Below are positions 1 to 9,727 of a DNA stretch of 64,000 nucleotides, piece by piece (the first letter of the stretch is position 1; each line of letters starts with the position of its first letter). Origin of the DNA: Arctopsyche grandis (taxonomy: Eukaryota; Arthropoda; Insecta; Trichoptera; Hydropsychidae); assembly GCF_051622035.1 (NCBI RefSeq), contig NC_135360.1:31513206-31577205 (forward strand), read 5' to 3'. The translations under genes were made by a program, and so were the position numbers. A model generated the notes under the pieces. The model worked only from the letters and a program-made list of their open reading frames with translations. It ran no database searches and was not told where the DNA came from.

Positions 1-42
1 ATGCACATATTTTTCATTTATACATATGTATAATATATCATC

Positions 43-258
43 ATGTATTCAAAGCCAATCACTATGATTCCATTAATGTATTTTTTGAGCGAATCTAGTC
101 CATCTTACCCCACACATTTTTCTAATTTCATCCACTCATCTGCCTTGCGGCCTTCCTTACACCCTTTTAAATTCTCTAGTGTACTATTCGAGTACTTATT
201 TAATCCATTCCTCTTGCTACGTGACCCATCCATTGCCATTTCAATATCTTCACTCTCC
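43..258 (-). pseudogene. RTE-type LINE reverse-transcriptase C-terminal fragment (decayed)
   Basis: Read on the minus strand, this stretch encodes LKWQWMGHVARGMD followed by several stops. That string resembles the signature C-terminal to the reverse transcriptase of RTE-clade non-LTR retrotransposons (a W-x-GHVAR core). Further downstream the reading frame remains faintly RTE-like (a WGKMD stretch) but is broken. The open plus-strand frame across the same bases is a shadow. The element is a dead fragment without endonuclease or RT catalytic parts in the window; it may continue beyond base 1. Confidence 0.6.
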
Positions 259-412
259 CCACGATATACATACATATATTGTCCTCGTCATACTTCTCAC
301 CCACTTATTCTATTTCCAAGTATAGTTAATATAATAGTTACATACATACATACAAAGCAAGTCGATAAGTAACATGCTTAGAAATAATAAAAAAGGATAT
401 ATGTACATATAT

Positions 413-640
413 TACAGTTGAAGTGTATCTTCCAGTTGTAATATATTTGACTAGTGGAAGTATATTCCATCTAACTTGGTGCCAGCTACCGTTATAGTTG
501 AAGTGTATTTTCAGTTGTAATATATTTTAACTAGTTGGAGTATATTCCGTTTAACCTACGTAAGTTGATTCATATGGGGAATTACACTCCAACTGGTCAA
601 AATATATTGCATCTTAAAATACAGTTCAACTATAAGTTCG
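413..640. repeat. Two direct copies and one inverted copy of a 55-60 bp unit
   Basis: A unit beginning near 413 (CAGTTGAAGTGTATCTTCC) recurs near 495. An inverted version lies at about 578-632, read as GGAATTACACTCCAACTGG onward. Weaker echoes (TTGAAAGTGTATTT, GTTGAATTGTATTCG) continue to about 990. The arrangement could fold into a large hairpin. No coding capacity is seen in 259-1113. The origin is unknown; a decayed foldback or satellite are both possible. Confidence 0.55.
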
Positions 641-1113
641 TACTAGATTAGATGGAGAGGTGAGGTTTTCGTAAAAACATCACTCAACTAGTAAATTGAG
701 TTGGAAAGTCACATTTTTGTTTTGAATACATTCTTAGAGCTGTCTTTTTACGGTACTCATTACCTTTATTCGTAATACCTAGCAAATATTAATGAATTAT
801 TGAATTTTTAAGCATTCGTAAAACCATCAGAGCTGTTAAAACTCCACTGTTATATTACAATTGGCGCATATTGTTGAAAGTGTATTTGCGCTTGTAGAGA
901 TATAAATTACTAGTTGAATTGTATTCGAATATGAATGACCTAGAACGCCGGTTGGAATATTTTACAATTGAAAATACTCTTCGACTGTAACATATACAGT
1001 AATATTAAGCGTTAGTTTCGTTATTTTAGATTTAAAAAGAAATTAATGGAGCTTAACTTTTTTATTTAAAATTTTCAAATTGCATAGAAAACTTTGTTAA
1101 GTTCATCAGCTTA

Positions 1114-2808
1114 GCCCTGGCGTTTTTAAATGAGAGTCCTTTCGTTCTTTAAGTACATACATATGTAACTGCATTTGCTTCTAGTACATATGCACATAGA
1201 AGCAAATATGTACATGAGAAGTATGATTTGAGTAGCTCACAGAGTAAATAGTTTAAAATGACAATATAATCAAAAGAATAGTAGAAAGATGAGCAAGAAT
1301 AGTAGAAAGTTGTGCTCGATAGTTACCTAAAATAGTGTAAAACGATGAGGATGATGAGTAGACAATGCAAGGAAACATTGAATGTTGCTCGGAATAGAGA
1401 ATAATGGTTGTGCTAAAGGCCATTTCATCAAGCACGTGGATGTTGAACGGTTGCAAATGGTGATAATACAGTTTTTATTGATTTAATTATGTCAGTGCTG
1501 ATTATGTATTAGCATTGCTCTGGCGTTTTAAATGAGAGTCCTTACGTTCCTTAAGTACATACATATGTAACTGCATTCGCTTCTAGTACAAATGCACATA
1601 GAAGCGAATGCTGTTTTACATATGTAGATGTTGCTCAGTGTAACGGGGAGAGATAGATAAACAAATACATACATGAGAAGTATGATTTGAGTAGCTCACA
1701 GAGTAAATAGTTTAAAATGACAATGGAATTAAAAGAATAGTAGAAAGATGTGCTCGACAGTTACCTAAAATAGTGTAAAACGATGAGGATGATGAGTAGA
1801 CAATGCAAGAAAACATTGAATGTTGCTCGGAATAGAGAATAATGGTTGTGCTAAAGGTCATTTCATCAAGCACGTGGATATTGAACGGTTGCAAATGGTG
1901 ATAATACAGTTTTTATTGATTTAATTATGTCAGTGCTGATTATGTATTAGCTTTGCTCTGGCGTTTTAAATGAGAGTCCTTACGTTCCTTAAGTACATAC
2001 ATATGTAACTGCATTCGCTTCTAGTACATATGCACATAGAAGCGAATGCAGTTATATATGTATGTAGATGTTGCTCGGTGTAACGGGGAGAGATAGATAA
2101 CAAAATACGTACATGAGAAGTATGATTTGAGTAGCTCACAGAGTAAATAGTTTAAAATGACAATGGAATTTAAAGAATAGTAGAAGTATGTGCTCGACAG
2201 TTACGTAAAATAGTGTATAACGATGAGGATGATGAGTAGACAATGCAAGGAAACATTGAATGTTGCTCAGAATAGAGAATAATGGTTGTGCTAAAGGCCA
2301 TTTCATCCAGCACGTGGATGTTGAACGGCTGCAAATGGTGATAATACAGTTTTTATTGATTTAATTATGTCAGTGCTGATTGTGTATTAGCTTTGCCCTG
2401 GCGTTTTAAATGAGAGTCCTTACGTACATATGTAACTGCATTAGCTTCTATGCACATATGCACATATAAGCGAATGCTGTTACATATATATGTAGATATT
2501 GCTCGGTGTAACGGAGAAAGACAGATAACCAAATACGTACATGAGAGGTATAATTTGAGTAGCTCACAGAGTAAATAGTTTAAAATGACAATGGAATTTA
2601 AAGAATAGTAGTAAGATGAGCAAGAAAAGTGCTCGACGAGTAGTATCGTTGAGTAGATAATGCAAGGAAACGTTGAATGTTGCTCGGAATAGAGAATAAT
2701 GGTTGTGCTAAAGGCCATTTCATCCAGCACGTGGATGTTGAACAGCTGCAAATGGTGATAATACAGTTTTTATTGATTTAATTATGTCAGTGCTGATTGT
2801 CTGTTAGC
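1114..2808. repeat. Four-copy tandem array, unit about 400-440 bp
   Basis: Units start with C(T/C)CTGGCGTTTTAAATGAGAG at about 1116, 1517, 1956 and 2396. Each carries a long hairpin around CGCTTCTA...TAGAAGCG, a GATGAGGATGATGAG stretch, and a segment AAGGCCATTTCATCCAGCAC that resembles the 3' tail of RTE LINEs (compare 41655-41830 and 59405-59460). Copies differ by small indels and substitutions, so the array is not brand new. Minus-strand reading frames beginning MQPFNIHVLDEM are repeated artefacts of the units. This is probably a satellite seeded from an RTE tail. Confidence 0.85.
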
Positions 2809-2933
2809 ACATGTGTGTAGTTTGCTCCTTTTTTTTCGTACACAACGCCCCATCTCGAAGTGGTCGGTTATGCGCAGGCGCACTTCACTTCACATGTGTT
2901 TGTTTATAAATGGCGGAGACGCACATGTGCTCC
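2808..2933. repeat. Short inverted repeat (possible MITE remnant)
   Basis: AGCACATGTGTGT at the left and ACGCACATGTGCT at the right are nearly reverse complements enclosing about 100 bp. No target duplication is evident. From 2934 to 3282 I see an A-rich stretch and otherwise nothing recognisable. Confidence 0.3.
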
Positions 2934-3282
2934 TCTTGCCACATATTAAAAAAAAAACGGGACACGCGTCTCAGGACAGAGGCTCACCCTATCTACACAG
3001 GGGACTTCAACCATTACTTTTTTTTAATTACTTCCAATAAAAACTCCATATTGTGTATGTAAGAGTAATATTCACTACAGAGAAATATACTAAAAAATCA
3101 CAATCCATTTGAAGTATATGTACATAGGTGTAAAAGTATGTGCGAAAACTTCAGTCGAGTCAAGGAACAAACTAACCAAGGTCGAGGCTTCGATGACATC
3201 GAGAATTTCCGCTGTAAAGGAACCGTAGGGGGTCGACCGGGTGTGCACATTGAGGACTCCATCTGAGTTCAGAGTACATTTT

Positions 3283-3716
3283 TTTTTTTATTTTTTTTTT
3301 GTACATATATACCAGGAAGGCCTTACAGGTAGCCCCAATGCGCCTTCCTGGCCAATTACAAACTTTGCAGCATTTTTTTTATTATACAAGTCGCTGAATT
3401 ACGAGACACTGAAAAACTCGCAAATTAACGAGACATCTATGAATTGTACATTAATCAATCTCAAATAGTGGTGACGTAGTAGGTAGGAAGGATTTTAGCC
3501 AATTTAACCGGGAACCGTTTCAACAATTAAATCAGAGGAAATTGGCAAACTCTGATAGGAAACGATCGACCTGGAGTCACAAATATCCAGGTCTGACCAG
3601 CAGCACTACAGATATACTCAGAAAAATTATTTTCAATTGGGGTCAGCTCATGGGATCGAACCCGGTGCCTCTCGACGTTAATCAGAAGCTTAACGACCGA
3701 GCTATGCTCCTGGCTA
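3283..3716 (-). mobile_element. SINE family 1 (tRNA-headed), near full-length
   Basis: On the minus strand the copy runs from a tRNA-like head (GAGCATAGCTCGGTCGTTAAG; B-box-like GGTTCGATCCC) through a conserved body to a 3' hairpin made of CCAGGAAGGC and GCCTTCCTGG, then TATATATGTAC and an A-rich tail. The body includes GATCGTTTCCTATCAGAG and GGTTCCCGGTTAAATTGGC. The head carries pol III-type A and B box resemblance, typical of tRNA-derived SINEs mobilised by a LINE in trans. Boundaries are approximate. Confidence 0.75.
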
Positions 3717-3744
3717 AATGTGTTCATTGCAAATATTTATTTAT

Positions 3745-4190
3745 TTAAAGTTTGGACCATTGTAGCATTACAGGAATTCCTAATGCGCTGCAATGGTCAA
3801 AAATATAACACAAACGACACATTTAACATACTCATAAAAAATGATAAACTATAAAATAGCGGATAATAATAATTATAAATTATAAAAAACAAAAAAGGGA
3901 ATGTCTTATAAAAAAAAATAGAGAAAGAAAATTAAATATATACATACATATATACACAGACAAAAATACATTTATACATAATCATAAAAAAAAAACAATA
4001 ATAATAATAGCAGATAACGTAAAATATCAAACAATAAAATATACCATAAAGAATGTGTTGCACCTTCATCCAGTTTCAATAAATAAGAACTAACTGCAAA
4101 TACAAAACATCCCTGTGAGGCCCAAATGGAAGAGAGTAAATAAAAACTCCACTCATAAATCACAATCAATCAAGAAAACAATGATGAGTG
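3745..4190 (-). mobile_element. SINE family 2 (hairpin-tailed), diverged copy
   Basis: On the minus strand this copy ends with a hairpin of GACCATTGCAGC and GCTACAATGGTC, followed by an AAATAAATAAATA-type tail. Farther 5' lie an A/T-biased body and the conserved piece ATTTGGGCCTCACAGGGATG. Compared with sister copies, the outer stem has changed on both sides in a way that preserves pairing (GGCC/GGCC to GACC/GGTC). No tRNA-like head is obvious. The 5' limit is uncertain. Confidence 0.6.
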
Positions 4191-4379
4191 CATATGTAAC
4201 CAATGCCTCACATGCATTCATCACTGATATTTCCCTGTAAACAAATAGAGATAAACGCAGCGGGAAGCTGTCAATTTTTAATTTACAGTGACATCCATCT
4301 CTGTACTGCATCTTCTAGAGTCTGCTTTGATTTTTTGCAACCTGACATCATCCCATAGATCCGTTAGCATTCCTAAGGA

Positions 4380-4590
4380 CGAAAACACACTGAGTGGTAT
4401 GTGGTTCGTGTTTTTTTAGACACTTAAAAAAAACGCAGCACACCTAGACCATATACACGGTACACAGTCCCAAAAATCACCCCCTGCAGTGCTTTCGGTG
4501 ATATTTTATCCTTGTATCGATAACGGTGAATCACACATTTGAAGAAATGTAGGAGAAACATATGTACTCTGCACGTGCAACTACACCTGA
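4380..4590 (-). mobile_element. Partial copy of the GGGCGGAAACACACTG MITE family
   Basis: GGACGAAAACACACTGAGTG opens the copy, and internal stretches (CAGTGCTTTCGGTGATATTT, GAAATGTAGGAGAAAC, CTGCACGTGC) match the reverse complement of the better preserved element at 60945-61297. No convincing second terminus is seen. Non-coding. Bases 4191-4379 hold nothing recognisable. Confidence 0.5.
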
Positions 4591-4732
4591 ATTTGGTTTA
4601 GGGAGCACCTACTGTCACAGCGTGGAGCCAAGTAATATTCAGGATGTTTTTGGATGGATCAATGACTATTAAGAAAGTTCCGTGTACATTCGGGATGTTT
4701 TCACCCTAAAATATTAAATACCAGGATTGTGG

Positions 4733-4817
4733 AGTCGAAGGCACCCTGTATTAATACTCCAAAGACATTTGAAAGTCAAAATCGGAGTCGTGTTTTTTAA
4801 CAACCCCACAGCCCTGC
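4733..4817 (-). mobile_element. MITE terminal fragment (CAGGGCTGTGG end)
   Basis: On the minus strand the fragment starts CAGGGCTGTGGGGTTG and continues with an ACTCCGATTTTGA stretch shared with 44076-44172. The CAGGGC start and the repeated GACTCC motif resemble hAT-type non-autonomous elements. Only one end is recognised. Confidence 0.4.
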
Positions 4818-4898
4818 ACCTTAGTCCATTTTCATCCATATATGTACAAAGATCGATGTTGGGACGATGTTTTTGGCACAAAAAATGGTTCTCATGGT

Positions 4899-5010
4899 TC
4901 AAAATGTCAATTACTACTATACTATACTATTGTCAACCTTGTATTTTTGCTCTCTTGCTTTGTAGCGGTCTATTGTTATTTGATGAGCAGCCAGCCAAAG
5001 CCGAAGACTA
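4899..5010 (+). repeat. Short repeat shared with 18756-18830
   Basis: ACTATTGTCAACC, a T-rich stretch with TCTCCTGCTTT-like sequence, and GGTCTATTGTTATTT occur here and again downstream of the SINE at 18425-18700. Class unknown; it could be the 3' part of a SINE family 1 variant. Confidence 0.4.
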
Positions 5011-5029
5011 GTCATTTATTAATTTATTC

Positions 5030-5280
5030 ATTTATAGTTTTGGGCCATTGTGGCATTACAGGAAGAACCTAATGCGTCACAATGGCCTACATTTGAAAAA
5101 AAGAAGAAAACAAAAATAAAATTCAATAACATTAACAGAAGCAAAAACAGAAAAACATGATAAAAAAATAGTAAAAAAAAAGACAAAAGAAAAAATAATA
5201 CATAAAAATGAAGATAAGGTGAAAAAAATCAAATAAAAAGTCATATACATAAATGTAAATTTCAAACTGAGCATTTTATG
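5030..5280 (-). mobile_element. SINE family 2 copy
   Basis: The 3' hairpin on the minus strand is GGCCATTGTGAC paired with GCCACAATGGCC, with GCATTAGG and TCTTCCTGT inside. It is followed by CCAAAACTATAAATGAATAA. The body is a purine/A-rich stretch (on plus) that yields only low-complexity reading frames. The copy appears 5'-truncated relative to 35895-36240. Confidence 0.6.
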
Positions 5281-7890
5281 AACGCATGCTCTCGAGCATG
5301 TTGTAATTTAGTTATCGATTTATAATAATTACAGGACAACTTCAGGCAGAAATAATCTAAAATTAGCCTACATATGTATCTATATCCGCTTCATAGCTTT
5401 GAAACTTCCTGAATTACTTACATATATACAAATTCATTTCGTATGGCTAATTTGAAAGATTTCACAAATTAACCTTATCCTTTCCTTCGTTTTGCTTTAA
5501 CGAGGAAATTACATGATAAAACTGAGATATTTCAATAGGTTAACTACGAAGCGAGTATAAAAAATATAATTATACATACACTATTATTATAACTGGCAAA
5601 TTTGAATGACTCATTGTTACTAATAACAAAAACAAATTGAATTTCCTATAACTAATTGATTCAATGCCAAATTTCAACAACAGCAATTACTCAAATATTA
5701 ACAGATATTATCAAATATTAATCAAATAAACACTGAGCTGAAGGCAAAGGTTGAAAGTCCCTGTTCGAGCAGATTTCCACGATCAACAATGATGGACCCA
5801 GACTTCTCATACATAGTTCACACCTGCTCGCCCATTCGAGTGTAGTCCTAAGAACGAAGCCCCAAAAGATTGGTAAGTTTAAGACTCACTTCGGCTCTCA
5901 AAATCAACACAATTAAGTCCCCTATTCGGAAACGAACACGTTGTCCTTATCTGTTACAAGCAATGCGCGTTTGTCGACGGAAAAGAATGAAAAAGAAAAC
6001 GTTTCCGCTGATACACGCGAAGATTGTTTTTAGCGGTCAGATAAAGACCGGCTACGACGATTGTCTCCAATGACTTGGACAGATAACATTTCCAAATTGT
6101 ACAGAAGTTTGCTGATAACAATCAGCGTGTGACAAAATTTTCGGACCTTATCTCGTTGCTGTATTTGGTATTCATAAGTGAGCGCCTTCAACCTTACACG
6201 GTATTTATTGATTGCCGGTTTAAAAAAAAAGATAGCTGTTTTCGACGGATTGTAGCTCCCAAATTAAGAAAGATACAACAGTGAATTATATGGCAAAATT
6301 TATAACAATTCTTTCTTTTTGAAATGATATTAATTTATTTTTGAATATTTAATATTTTATTTAATTAATTTACACCTGAAAACAATTCTTATACATGCCC
6401 ATAACAAATATTAGATTGATTCATTCTGTTTGTAATAATACTAGACAACATCTGAATACGTAATAATTTATTTTTAGCATTTTCAATAGATGCTCTTATG
6501 TATGCATTTCATAAATTGTGTTACAAACTATTGAAATTGCTTTAGAATTGAATATTGATGCTAACACTAAACATATTATGTACTTAATGAAACTAAACTA
6601 AACATTTTGTACATATTAACTATGTACAAAATGAAATGAAATATGAAAAAGTACTTATGTAGCAGCTCCTAAACTAACATTGTCATCAATATTAATGAAT
6701 TGCAATCAAAATTAAAATTATTCCGTCTAGCATTAGACTATTTTATGATACGTAATAATTTATATTTATAAAAAGCATCTGAAAATAAAAAATAAAAATG
6801 TAATCAATTACATTGAGCAACAAACAAAAATTACAGGAGCGGAAACTTATCAATATTTACTAAGTTCGAATATAACAATGATTTTCGATGGTTTTCGCTC
6901 AGCCATGAGCATTTACATACATAAAAAAATGAGGAATTTTTACAGATTTGGCTTTTGCAGTATTTAATTCAAAATCTAGTAATGCTGTGCAAAAAATGAG
7001 TATTGGAATCAATTACCAGATGTTTTTTGTATTTATTGTGATTGTTAATTGCTTTGAAATACTAATAATTAAGTTTTTAGCGAATTTTAAATCAGAAATA
7101 TGCTGTTTTTTCCGTAATATTATGAGATAATTTCGCTAATTTTTCACTTCATCACTCATTTATGAGTTGGTTTTCAATTATATTCTCTTAAATAACAGTG
7201 AACCAATAAAAAATATTATATTTAAAGATTGATTATTCTCGCCACCGGTTAGTAAAAACGTGATTTTTGTTGCTCAGTGTTATTAACCAATAATGTATTT
7301 TAATATAACATAATTAATATGTATTAACCGATGTTCAATTCGATATTTAAATACTGATTTAGTATTTGAATATTAGCTTAATTTTTCCTTTCAAAAAAAG
7401 TTCATTAAACCTAATGACTTTTTCTATTCCATGATAATGAGACTCGCGTGCGGTTTTAATCTAAAATAGAATTATATATTTCCGATAAAATTGCTTTTTC
7501 TTTTTTTAACGTAAATTTTGCTAAAAAAAACTTTTTTTAACGTAAACACAAAAACGCCAATAAATAAATGTGAGTTCAACAGAAATTTGTGTCATCATTC
7601 CATTACAAATGTAATTGAACGAACATTATTGCGATAATATTTAATTACTGCAAGAACATTCATTTGAGAGATACGACCGTTTGAAAATCGATCACTTTAC
7701 GTTGTACATACATACATATATACAACATTTGCGTTTGTTTGTTTTGAACGGTGTCAACCCATTCACGGAATCGATAGCGTCTTTCTCTCTTTCATCGGCG
7801 TTTCGTATCGGAAACACAATGGATTCGTTCCCAAGACACTTAACAGGCGCTAGTAGTAATAATGATCATTATTTAAATGACTACTAATGC
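5281..7890. other. AT-rich stretch without recognised features
   Basis: I see only simple AT-rich sequence, short chance frames and TACATA-type microsatellite traces. A somewhat less AT-rich patch at about 5740-6250 contains no frame or motif I recognise. Confidence 0.6.
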
Positions 7891-8238
7891 AATGAATAAA
7901 ATGAAATTATGGGTCCGAGCTGTGTTGGACTCCAACTAATGGCCACGTAATGGCGGGTCGGCTCGCCCAAAAGGGATACATATTTTGGCCCCTAGGCCGG
8001 AGGTCCGGGACTTTTCGAGAATGACGATCCACTGACAAGGACTAGTGACTACCTGGCTACCTGTGGACGGGTATTGTCTAGGCCAGGGCTTTTTAAACTA
8101 TATCATTGTCCAAAATATAAGCCGCCGCCTAGTTCGAAACTGTCAGATACGGAGTAAAAAATATTTAACATTCTTCTTGTGCGGAATGTGTATCTATGTA
8201 CATATGTATATTGTTCCAAAGAACGCCAAATCAACAAC
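7891..8238. other. GC-richer 5' flank of the BEL element, unassigned
   Basis: Between about 7905 and 8100 base composition shifts to GC-rich (GCGGGTCGGCTCGCCC, CCCCTAGGCCGGAGGTCC). It lies outside the LTR and its target duplication, so it predates the insertion. No terminal repeats or coding frame are recognised; a decayed mobile element is possible. Confidence 0.3.
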
Positions 8239-8243
8239 AGCCA

Positions 8244-8472
8244 TGTTCCGACTTTTGTAATGACGTGTGGCAAACAGTCTTATTAACTGATTGTCGATTG
8301 GCATTATTGACGAGTTGGCATTAGTGTCGGCCCAAGCGGAAATACGCGACGGTCGACAGAGTTCGAGCAGACGGCGTACGGACAACTTGTGTTCCGTACG
8401 CTCCGCTGAACCACCACGTGCAAATTTTACATTTCAATAAACTACATCAAACCATTATCGAAGTCTTTTCCA
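8244..8472 (+). repeat. 5' LTR of the BEL/Pao element
   Basis: It begins TGTTCCGACTTTTG and ends AGTCTTTTCCA. A 9-bp perfect hairpin (GCGTACGGA at 8374-8382 with TCCGTACGC at 8393-8401) lies about 35 bp before an AATAAA at 8436-8441, so R and the poly(A) signal probably sit here. No clear TATA box is seen, which is common in this family. It is base-for-base identical to the 3' LTR. Confidence 0.95.
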
Positions 8473-8475
8473 TGA

Positions 8476-8493
8476 TGGTCACTTCGAACCGGA
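8476..8493 (+). other. Probable primer binding site
   Basis: Three bases after the 5' LTR comes TGGTCACTTCGAACCGGA. It begins with TGG, the complement of a tRNA CCA end, and resembles the 3' end of tRNA-Tyr with one extra base. The primer assignment is from memory of tRNA sequence and is tentative. Confidence 0.5.
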
Positions 8494-9000
8494 CACCAGT
8501 AACCTAGGCCACAACACCAAACGGACAAACCAATAGGAAAAAACGTGGTCGAGAAAAAATGGATGTCAATTAAGAAATCGGTATCGTTCCTTTGTTACTA
8601 TCCATACCTTTCCAATACTAATAACATGTTTGCTTCTATTTCAGCAATATATTGATTGATGTACAGAGGTACATGACCGCGTGATTGACGCAGAAAATAT
8701 ATAAATAAAAACATAACCTACAAAGACGCATGGGACACAGAGGTAATCCAAAATTATCGGAACGATCACATAAACATCGTAAAGGATATTCAAGTAAGTG
8801 AATGTATTCAATCTCAGGCAATCTGTTCAAAAGGCAATCATGTGGGTAGGTCAGTTTTAAAATATGTTTTAAAGTATAACAATTAATTAACGCGATTGTA
8901 TAAAATAATATCGCGCTACGAAGGAATGTTTCATCGGTCGCATCGAATTTCGTATTAAAAGTGTAAAATCAGATGTAGTGTAAAATTAGCAAAGCACGTG

Positions 9001-9520
9001 GAGAATTATACTTGTAGCCCCAAAGTGGATTAAATCAAGTACATACCGGTATATTCATATCGGTAGATCTTTGTTTCTTAATGTGTGTAGAAACACCCTC
9101 CCCCCCCCCCCTTCCACGATAAATGTGGAATTATACTTGTAGCCCCAAAGTGGCTTAAACCAAGTACATACCGGTATATTCATATCGGTAGATCTTTGTT
9201 TCTTAATGTGTGTAGAAACACCCTCCCCCCCCCCCCCTTCCACGATAAATGTGGAATTACACTTGTAGCCCCAAAGTGGATTAAATCAAGTACATACCGG
9301 CATATTCATACATCGGTAGATCTTTGTTTCTTAATGTGTGTAGAAACACCCTCCCCCCCCCCCCTTCCACGATAAATGTGGAATTACACTTGTAGCCCCA
9401 AAGTGGATTAAATCAAGTACATACCGGCATATTCATACATCGGTAGATCTCTTTGTTTCATAATGTGTGATGAAACAGTGGTGATTTAAAATAAATCACA
9501 AGACTTGTAGCCCCAAAGTG
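9001..9520 (+). repeat. Tandem repeat with C-tracts in the BEL 5' leader
   Basis: CTTGTAGCCCCAAAGTGG starts copies at 9011, 9136, 9262, 9389 and 9504 (spacings 125, 126, 127 and 115). The first three spacers contain a run of about ten to thirteen C residues. The sequence TACCG...CGGTA in each unit can pair as a short hairpin. The array lies between the primer binding site and the Gag start and may influence translation, packaging or RNA stability; the function is not shown. The minus-strand frame at 9055-9243 is an artefact of the repeat. Confidence 0.9.
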
Positions 9521-9727
9521 GTTTAAATCAAGCACCCACCAATTTAGGGTTGTAATTTCTTCCAAAATATGTTGGATAGATTCTGGTGATAATAGTTAAA
9601 GTAGAATATTAAGATTCACGGTTAATCATTGAATATTATTACCTTATCTCTACGAATAGTTCAATTGACAGCTATAGTAGAGAACAACTGTATTTATGAG
9701 ACGAAATAGTGCAACTTTCTGAAACAA

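Noticed and set aside
1253..2751. Repeated small minus-strand proteins (MQPFNIHVLDEM...)
   Set aside because: They are the same frame in successive tandem units, end at different stops and overlap the RTE tail; no sign of selection for coding.
3300..3345. SINE hairpins read as transcription terminators or CRISPR-like repeats
   Set aside because: They recur at one fixed position in dispersed repeat copies and have no array spacing; eukaryotic context makes intrinsic terminators irrelevant.
9055..9243. Minus-strand glycine-rich frame
   Set aside because: It is created by the C-tract tandem repeat of the BEL leader.
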